In this document: piece by piece, positions 57,536 to 64,000 of the stretch
How positions within the stretch are numbered: position 1 is the stretch's first letter
How the letters are laid out: each line of letters starts with the position of its first letter
Notes under the pieces: generated by a model
Seen by the model: only the letters and a program-made list of their open reading frames with translations
Told to the model about the DNA's origin: nothing
The model's database searches: none
Translations under genes and position numbers: made by a program
NCBI GenBank assembly: GCA_023614405.1
Contig: CM042697.1
Span: 302,088,954 to 302,152,953 of the forward strand
Length of the DNA: 64,000 nt
Reading direction: 5' to 3'
Origin: Avena insularis
Lineage: Eukaryota > Streptophyta > Magnoliopsida > Poales > Poaceae

Positions 57536-59100
57536 TTTGAGGGTTGAAGCATTATCTGAGAATAATGAACGGACTACATGCAAAGAAGCGATGATGGGCC
57601 CTAACTCCATAAAATGGCTTGAAGCCATAAAATCCGTGATAGTTCCATACACGAGAAATCAAGTTTTGAACTTGAAGGACCCTCGAGAAAGGTGTAAGAC
57701 CTTACAGTTGTGTTTGGATCTATAAAGAAATAGACATGGATGTTTCACATCTATGAAATAGTCGACATGTTGGGAAAGAGTTCACAACAATGTTCAAAGG
57801 TTGACTATGACAAGATTTGATCTTTCATAGCGATATTTAGTCTAGACGGATTAATGTAGCAACCACTACATATAATTTTGTTATGTGGTAGTTGAATAAA
57901 CAAAACAAGTTCTTCTAATAGAATTGTTACCTAGGACATGTGCATAACACGGTCCATAGGGTTTTGTTAATTCAAAGGATGCTAAAAGCATATGCAAACT
58001 TCAATGGTTGAAGTAAGCATTGCGGAGTTGGAATCTTCACTATGATGAAACTGTTAAAGGAGTTTAAATTCGTAGGAGACGATGAAGATGCTTGCATTTG
58101 CAAGAAATTAAGTGGGAACGCAAAGACATGTTTCTAATACATTATGTGGAAGACATATTGTTGATTGGAAATGATGTATCTTTTATTAACACATATTAAG
58201 AATTTCATCCCGATGAAAGACTTAGGCAAAACCCAAATATTAGGCATCAATAGACGCTAATATGGTTGTGCCGAAAGTACATAGATGATGTATTGAATGA
58301 GTTCAATATAGAAACTACAGGAAAGGTTCTTGTCGCACAAAAAGGATTGAATGAGTTCAATATTGATGATATATTCAAGTGTATTGACAATTGGTAAGTG
58401 AAACAAAGATTCAAGTATAGATTGATACTTGATGTATGAAATCACAAAGAGTATTTATATCAATCATACTGTGATATGTACAAATCCAGATATGTCCTAA
58501 CTCTAAATGTTATGAGCATATACCAGAATGATTCATAAGATGATCATTGGACGATAGTAAGGATAATCTTATGATGTTTTGGAAGAACTAAGAGTATATT
58601 ATTTTGTAGAAGTGGCAAATAGATGGTTAGTTCATTGTAGAAGTACTACATTGATACTAGTTTTTGTCACAAAGTACAAATTAAGTTTATCTCAATCTAA
58701 ACTAAGGGTGGCATAATATAATGGAAAGTAAGTTCCATAATGGATTTGGATGAGTTCCAAAGTTAAGACATTGTGACAGATATTACAACAAAAGGCTAAG
58801 TATATGACTGCTATTATAGCAGCTAAAGAGGGCATTTGTGTCAAGTAGTTTGTTATCAAACTAGGTGTAGTTCACAGCGGGATAATAGTATGAAGATATA
58901 TTGTACGACAATGTTATCAACATATTTTAACCCCAAAGAACTAAAGGTCTCACCAAAGGACCAAATTTATACAAAGCCATCTCATTAGAGAATGAGTGAT
59001 GCGTAGAGACGCAAATACATGCAATTACACACGGACCTGGAAGTGTCAGATCCGGAGATCAGTTGACCACTAGCAATCGTGTACATACAACACCGGAAAG
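57536..59100 (+). pseudogene. Reverse transcriptase and RNase H remnant of the Angela-type copia
   Basis: The open stretch 57537-57725 includes CKEAMMGPNSIKWLEAIKS and NQVLNLKDP, the known start of copia RT. Near 58146-58178 the catalytic box reads YVEDILLIGNDV, where YVDD is expected, so one catalytic Asp is changed to Glu. MKDLGKTQILGI (about 58212) follows. RNase H remnants appear as YMTAIIAAKEGI and FVIKLGVV at about 58801-58872. Stops between these pieces rule out a full product. Confidence 0.65.
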
Positions 59101-59149
59101 CCATAGGTGTTGAATACACAAAGGTTTGAAACTAGATTATTGACTCTAG

Positions 59150-59163
59150 TGAAAGTGGGAGAC
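59150..59163 (+). other. Polypurine tract of the Angela-type copia
   Basis: GAAAGTGGGAGAC directly precedes the 3' LTR start TGTTGGAG at 59164, matching the usual purine-rich primer of this family. Confidence 0.65.
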
Positions 59164-61065
59164 TGTTGGAGATATGCCCAAGAGGCAATAATAAAGTGGT
59201 TATTATCATATCTTCATGCTTATGATAAATGTTTACATAACATGCTATAATTGTATTAATTGGAAACATTAATACTTGTGTGATTTGTAAACATAAAAGA
59301 GTCCCCAGTAAAGCCTCTTGTTAAACTAGCTTGTTGGTTAATATATGATCATGGTTTCCTGATCATGAACATATAGATGTTATTAACAATAGGGTCATAT
59401 CATTAGGAGAATGATATGATGGACATACTCCTATAGTTAAGCGTAGCATAAAGATCAAGTCATTTAATATAGTTCATTTGCTATATGCTTTCTGATACAT
59501 AGTAACCTAATTCCTTCGACCATGAGATCATGTTAATCACCATCACCGGAAGGATGCTTTGATGAAATCAAACACCACACCGTAACTGGGTGGCTATAAA
59601 GGTGGCATTGAGTGTTTGGAAAGTATGGGTTGAGGCACATGGATCAAGAGTGGGATTTGTCCATCCATATGACAGATAGACATACTCTGGGCCCTCTCGG
59701 TGGAATGTCATCCAATTAGCTTGCAAGCATGTGACTGGCTCACAAGGGATCACATATCACGGGAATGAGAAAAGAGTACTTATCGATAACGAGGTTGAAC
59801 TAGGTATGCAGAGATACCGACGATCAAAACCTCGGATAAGTAAACTATCGTGAGACAAAGGGAAATTGGTATCGTATGTAAATGGTTTATTCGATCGCAA
59901 AGTAATCGTATAAATATGTGGGAGCCATATGAATTTCCAGATTCCTCTATTGGTTATTGATCGGAGAAGTGTCTCGGTCATGTCCGCATAATTCACGAAC
60001 CGTAGGGAGACACACTTAAGGATTCGATGTTGTTGCGTAGTTATGGAATGATGAGTAAGAGACCGAATGTTGTTCGGAGTCTCAGATGGGATCCGGGATA
60101 TCACGAGGAGATCCGGAATGGTCCGGAGAATAAGATTCATATAAGGAAAGTCCTGTTTCAGAGTTCGGAAATGATTCCGGTGTTTTCACCAGGAATGTTC
60201 TAGAAGGGTCTGGAAGGTCCGGCACTACGGAGGGGAAGGGTACATGGATGTGTCATGACAATGTGGAATGGTTGCATCATGTACCAGGTCACTTTGCTGG
60301 GCAATATGATGAGAGAAATCAAATCCTAGTTTGAAAGTTAAACGCCAATTTGAAAAGTCAAATCTGAAGTTTGCTTGGTGGAGGGAGAGTAGGAAACCTA
60401 CTTACGGAGGAAGTCCTACTCCCTCCACCTGTCGGCCAAGGAGGAGGAGTTGGAGGAGGAGTCCCTCCTCCCAATCGCCTCCCTCCCACCTATATAAGGA
60501 GGGGTAGGGCGCCCCCCTCTAGACACACCTAAACCCTAGCCCTTGGCGCCACCACCTCCAAGTGTTGCCGCCGCCTAGGTCTCCTCTTCTAGCCGACTTG
60601 GGGCAAACCCTAGCTTTCCCTAGCCGCCGGCCAAGCCCACCCCTTGGTGCCTCTAAACCCTAGATCGCCAAGGCCCTCTCTCATACTCCACCATACTCGC
60701 TCCGGCTTAAGGCGAAGCCCTGCGAGATCTCCCCTCTACTTCCGACACCACGCCGTCGTGCTGCCGGAATCGCGAGGAGAGTGCTACAACCACTGCCTGC
60801 TGGAACAAGCGAGAGGAAGGTCTTCATCGAAAATCAATGTGTGACCGATTGCGCTGCGGAGCACTTGTGGGAAGGATCGTCTACGCGATCTTGAGATAGG
60901 AAGTGTACGACTACATCATCCACGAGAATCTGCTCTCGTTAACCGCTTTGGATCTTCGAGGGTTAGTACTCTATTGACTCGTTGCTGCAATCTAGTAGAT
61001 AGATCTTGGCTTATGTGTGTTCATGCGATAGAAATTTTTTGTTTTCCATGCTACGAACCCCTACA
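59164..61065 (+). repeat. 3' LTR of the Angela-type copia (~1.9 kb)
   Basis: It runs from TGTTGGAGATATGCC to CGAACCCCTACA at 61065 and is followed by TCTTC (61066-61070). It is colinear with the 5' LTR and slightly longer at its end. The TATA-like TATATAAGGAGG is at about 60491-60502. Confidence 0.85.
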
Positions 61066-61134
61066 TCTTCCTCTCTCTATCTCTTTTCCTACCTTTGGAA
61101 TCTCGAGTCAAGATTCTCGTAAGGGGGATTGAGC
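61066..61134 (+). other. Polypurine-tract end of the host gypsy element
   Basis: After the TCTTC duplicate the host resumes with TTGGAATCTCGAGTCAAGAT, then TCTCGTAAGGGGGATTGAGC, and its 3' LTR starts at 61135. The AAGGGGGA run is the likely polypurine tract. Confidence 0.6.
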
Positions 61135-64000
61135 TGTAACATCCTAGTTTTAACTAATATATAATTAGGGTTTGATTGTGCATCATTAGCATCATCTTTT
61201 AAAAATTGCATGCAACAAGAAATAATAAAACCCAAAACCCTAATCATTTCCTCTCTATTTGAAATGCATTCAAATGGTTTGAATTTTGAAAATCCCCAAA
61301 ATTATTGGAACCCAAAATGGTTATTAAGGGTTCCATTGTATTTTATATATTTACAAAGCTTCTGGTATTTTTGAACTATTCAAAACAGTTTGAAAATTGA
61401 ATATACAAAAGGAAAAGACAAAACAGAAAAAGGAAAAAGTTTTTTGGAAATAAAAAGAGCAACAGATAACAGCCAGGCCGTGCAGCCCATCCGGCCCACT
61501 TTCCTCTTTCCTTCCTCGTGCCAGCCAGACCTCCTGCACTTTCAGCACCCAAGTGGGCGTACCCCTTGACCACCTAACACCGTCGTCCTCTCGCCGATGG
61601 ATCTGGAAGAGCTCATTTGTGCCATTGTCGCCGTGCCAAGATGAACGCCGCTGCTCTGGAGAGGAGATAAGACCGCCGCGGCGTGCTCTGCCCTCTGTCC
61701 TCATCCCCATATTCCCCTCTCCCCGGCTCTGTGTTGTTCGCGCGTCGAAGACGAACCCTAGCTCCGGCCAGGACCTCGCCGTCCCCATCGTTCCCGGCCT
61801 CCCCTCCCCCGTTCGAGGCCACCGTCGTGTCTGCCTTCGTCGACTAGGTCGATTTCCCCTACACGCTCAAGCCAGAGAGCCCCCTATCGTGCAATCGAAC
61901 CCCCTGACTCCGACAAGCTCCGCCACCATCGCCGTCGAATCCGGCCGCGTCTGACCTCGCTCGGCCTCTCCGACCCTTCCTCAGCAACCGTGGTGAGCCA
62001 CTAGTCCTGCTAGACCTCGCCTTCTTCCCTCTCTCGCTTTGTATCCTCTTGTTGCCGTTGACGATTGCCGGTGCAGCGTGCTCGGTGTTGGCCATGGTGA
62101 TTGACCATTAGCAAGCGGTTCGCCTAGAATCTGGTTCAGCCTGCGTCGAACCCGCCCCTCCACGCTTCCTAGGCCGCCCTCCTCCGCCATATGCCGCCGT
62201 AAATGCGCGTGTGCGTCGGCGCGTGGTCCCGCGTGGCACCGTGGATTATAGCGTGGCCCCCCACCTGGCAGCCGCAGCGGCTAGCTTCTGCCTAGGTGAG
62301 AAATAACAACCAGCCCCCCCGGTCCCTCTTGCTTGTGTGGCGTGCTGAGGTGGCCAGTACCCCACTGGTCAGTCATAGTGGCTAGATCCAGTAGCGGTGT
62401 AAAAAGATTAGACCCCCTCCGCTGACGTCATAATGATGCAATAACCCTTTTAATAATTCCAGAAAATGATTTAATATTGTAAAATCAATAACTTATTATT
62501 TATAAGTCAGAAAATACAAATAATATATCAAAATGTTCAGAAAAATAAAACCTAGCTATTTAAGCTATCATAATGCATTGATCAACAACTAAAATGACAA
62601 GTTTGATTAGAGAACAAAATCAACCCCTTTCATATGCTTTCGGAGTTTCCCCGAATTAGGGTTTTCACCCCTCGGAACCCTGATTAATTTGTCGAGCATG
62701 TTTTAGAGTTTCAATTCAATGCAAATTAACTTGTCATATCATCATTCTTGATTGAGCATTGCATCGATGCCATGTGTTGATTATTTCCCCTTTATTTCCG
62801 GTGTTTGGTTCTTCTCCGATAGAATATGATATCGGAATCGAGATCAAGATTGAAGACCGAGGACAACACCATCGAAGATCGAAGATCGATGAACAATACT
62901 TGACCAACTATAATGAACTCAAGTACAAGGCTTCCGAAGATCTGCTTATCTGTTATCAACAAGCAAAGGCAAGCATAGCCCCACCATGATATAATCCTAT
63001 GGTTTCAAAAGCGTTTCAATTCTGCCATGTTGCATACGATTCTACTGTGGTCTTTTATCGATAGATAGAGTATCCTATTTATTGCATTACTCACTTTGAG
63101 CTTATATTACCTGATCCACTGCTCCTAGCATAACTAGGTTTGGCTTGTGTGCACTGCTAGAGCTCTTATATGTGTCTGCTTAGCCATGCATAGCTGTCAG
63201 TTCTGGTCCACCCAAATGATGTATCAGATGCAGAGAATCTAGTATGACAGGAGAACGTGATGAGATGATATCAGAGGTGATATGAGTTAAACATGCTAAG
63301 GCTTGTATGGGAGGCCACAGTGGGATGTGGTTTTTCTAGTCCCATGCTCGCCACTACTAGGACCCGAGTTCTTGCCTTTGGAACCGAGATGAGAGTACAA
63401 CCACACGGGGCTTGGGAACCCCTCGCCTGATTAACTTGCCTAGTAGATTCCATGAGTCACATAGTTCGGGCGTTCCATTCGACATATGCATAGAAAATCT
63501 TGTGAAAGATTTGCCAGGTGAAGTCGGTGCATTCATAACAGGTAGGTGAGCGTGGACCGGGTTGCTTGGGGTCGATGGAGCCCTTGTTAACCAACCTCGC
63601 CTCACATCTTTAAGTACCGGCTTCGGGATTTGACCTGTTACGGTGGAACCATACTTATTGCGTGACTCATGGTCTCGGTGAAAGCAAGGTAAAGGTTGTG
63701 TCCAACCACACCCTCTATCGGCCTTCCAAGGAAGAGGGCTAATGATCTGGCATTAAGAGTCGATTGGTACGTGTGGGTAAAGTTGTACACCCCTACAGGG
63801 TTAAATCTTTTCGAAAAGTCGTGTTCACGGTAATGAACGCTTGGTGACCAGATTCTAAGATCATAGAGAACTTCAACCTAATCGTAAAACTGGGCAGATC
63901 AACGTGTGCTTAAGGATGCTTCCTCATGGGTACGAGGGGGTGATCCTAGTTCAGGTGATGATGAATTGGTGGATATCAAAAGATGATGATCAATATTTCG
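61135..64000 (+). repeat. 3' LTR of the host gypsy element, cut by window end
   Basis: It begins TGTAACATCCTAG and aligns with the 5' LTR from 23958 to about 26822 at the window edge. Shared landmarks include GACCGAGGACAACACCATCG and CCGTTGACGTCATAATG-like sequence (here GCTGACGTCATAATG). Frames inside it (such as 61351-61788, 62759-62989 and 63357-63605) have counterparts at the same places in the 5' LTR. Confidence 0.85.

Larger units (their letters stand above)
52321..61065 (+). mobile_element. Angela/BARE/WIS-type copia retrotransposon, complete in outline, decayed
   Basis: LTRs begin TGTTGGAAATATGCCC (52321) and TGTTGGAGATATGCCC (59164), in the style of Angela/BARE/WIS. TCTTC lies directly on both sides (52316-52320, 61066-61070), a clean 5 bp target duplication. 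The primer site TTGGTATCAGAGTCGTG follows the 5' LTR. The long leader contains phrases I associate with Triticeae Angela elements, such as GCAACCGGCAGGAGCC and CACGTGATGATCGGGTGTG. Pol motifs of copia order (integrase, RT, RNase H) occur but are broken by many stops and slips, so the element can no longer move on its own. About 5 differences in the first ~230 LTR bases suggest a fairly recent insertion. Confidence 0.85.
23958..64000 (+). mobile_element. Host gypsy chromovirus-like LTR retrotransposon, split by three nested insertions; runs past window end
   Basis: Two LTR copies starting TGTAACATCC (23958 and 61135) bracket four internal pieces: 27363-28803, 38396-40121, 52266-52320 and 61066-61134. 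The pieces follow gypsy order. A protease end (motif NCVILG) precedes RT remnants (DKFVV..INDILIFS, about 38770-38822), then an RNase H end (VDTLSRK, about 39280-39302). A purine-rich tract (AAGGGGGATTGAG) lies before the 3' LTR, preceded by GGAATCTCGAG..AAGATTCTCGT, a layout common in plant chromoviruses of the Tekay/Del type. All coding is broken. Insertions are the LARD-like element (28804), a Tat element (40122) and a copia (52321). The last ~0.5 kb of the 3' LTR lies beyond position 64000. Confidence 0.75.

Noticed and set aside
1..64000. tRNA, rRNA or other structured RNA genes
   Set aside because: I saw no cloverleaf or rRNA signature; tRNA-like hits are retroelement primer-binding sites only.

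Overview
This is a repeat-dominated stretch of a large grass nuclear genome, most likely Triticeae (wheat, barley, rye or Aegilops). The strongest clue is a copia element at 52.3-61.1 kb whose LTR and leader I recognise as Angela/BARE/WIS type. It lies among very long gypsy LTRs (3.4-4.4 kb) and a Tat-lineage gypsy element. I see no intact host gene. Every coding region found carries stops, frameshifts or insertions.

Left part (1-23957), an older gene and DNA-repeat island. Two decayed minus-strand genes sit at 1.5-3.0 kb (B3-like domain, with a MITE placed 6 bases from a splice donor) and 5.0-6.0 kb (transposase-associated zinc domain). They are separated by a truncated gypsy LTR and a possible LINE tail. 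From about 6.06 to 17.2 kb there is a large tandem structure. A ~1 kb promoter-like module occurs three times, and the copies are separated by two blocks (4.6 and 4.0 kb) of a satellite with ~140-200 bp monomers. Each monomer ends in a degenerate plant-telomere-like CCCTAAA tract. In block 1 the monomers form a six-member higher-order repeat of about 1.02-1.03 kb. The third module copy runs into a decayed plus-strand gene (17.3-22.8 kb) whose first exon is split by a 3.8 kb solo LTR. A ~32 bp minisatellite and the end of what looks like a Mutator-type fold-back element follow.

Right part (23958-64000), a nest of LTR retrotransposons. The host is a gypsy chromovirus-like element: 5' LTR 23958-27362, 3' LTR from 61135 to beyond the window end. 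It is broken into four internal pieces by three insertions: (i) a non-autonomous LARD-like element (28804-38395) with ~4.4 kb LTRs and a gag-only interior carrying a run of zinc knuckles, sitting between the host's protease and RT and missing the end of its 3' LTR; (ii) a Tat/Retand-type gypsy element (40122-52265, target-site duplication GATAC) with gag, protease, RT, two RNase H domains, integrase and a multi-exon gene on the opposite strand; (iii) the Angela-type copia (52321-61065, target-site duplication TCTTC), complete in outline but full of stops. LTR differences counted by eye over the first 230-330 bases (about 3-4% for the host, 2-3% for the inserts) fit the nesting order.

The observations that most deserve a follow-up are the telomere-motif satellite with higher-order structure and its promoter-module copies, the zinc-knuckle-array gag of the LARD, and the spliced antisense gene with its own TATA box in the Tat element. 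Family names come from recognising motifs. No database search was possible.
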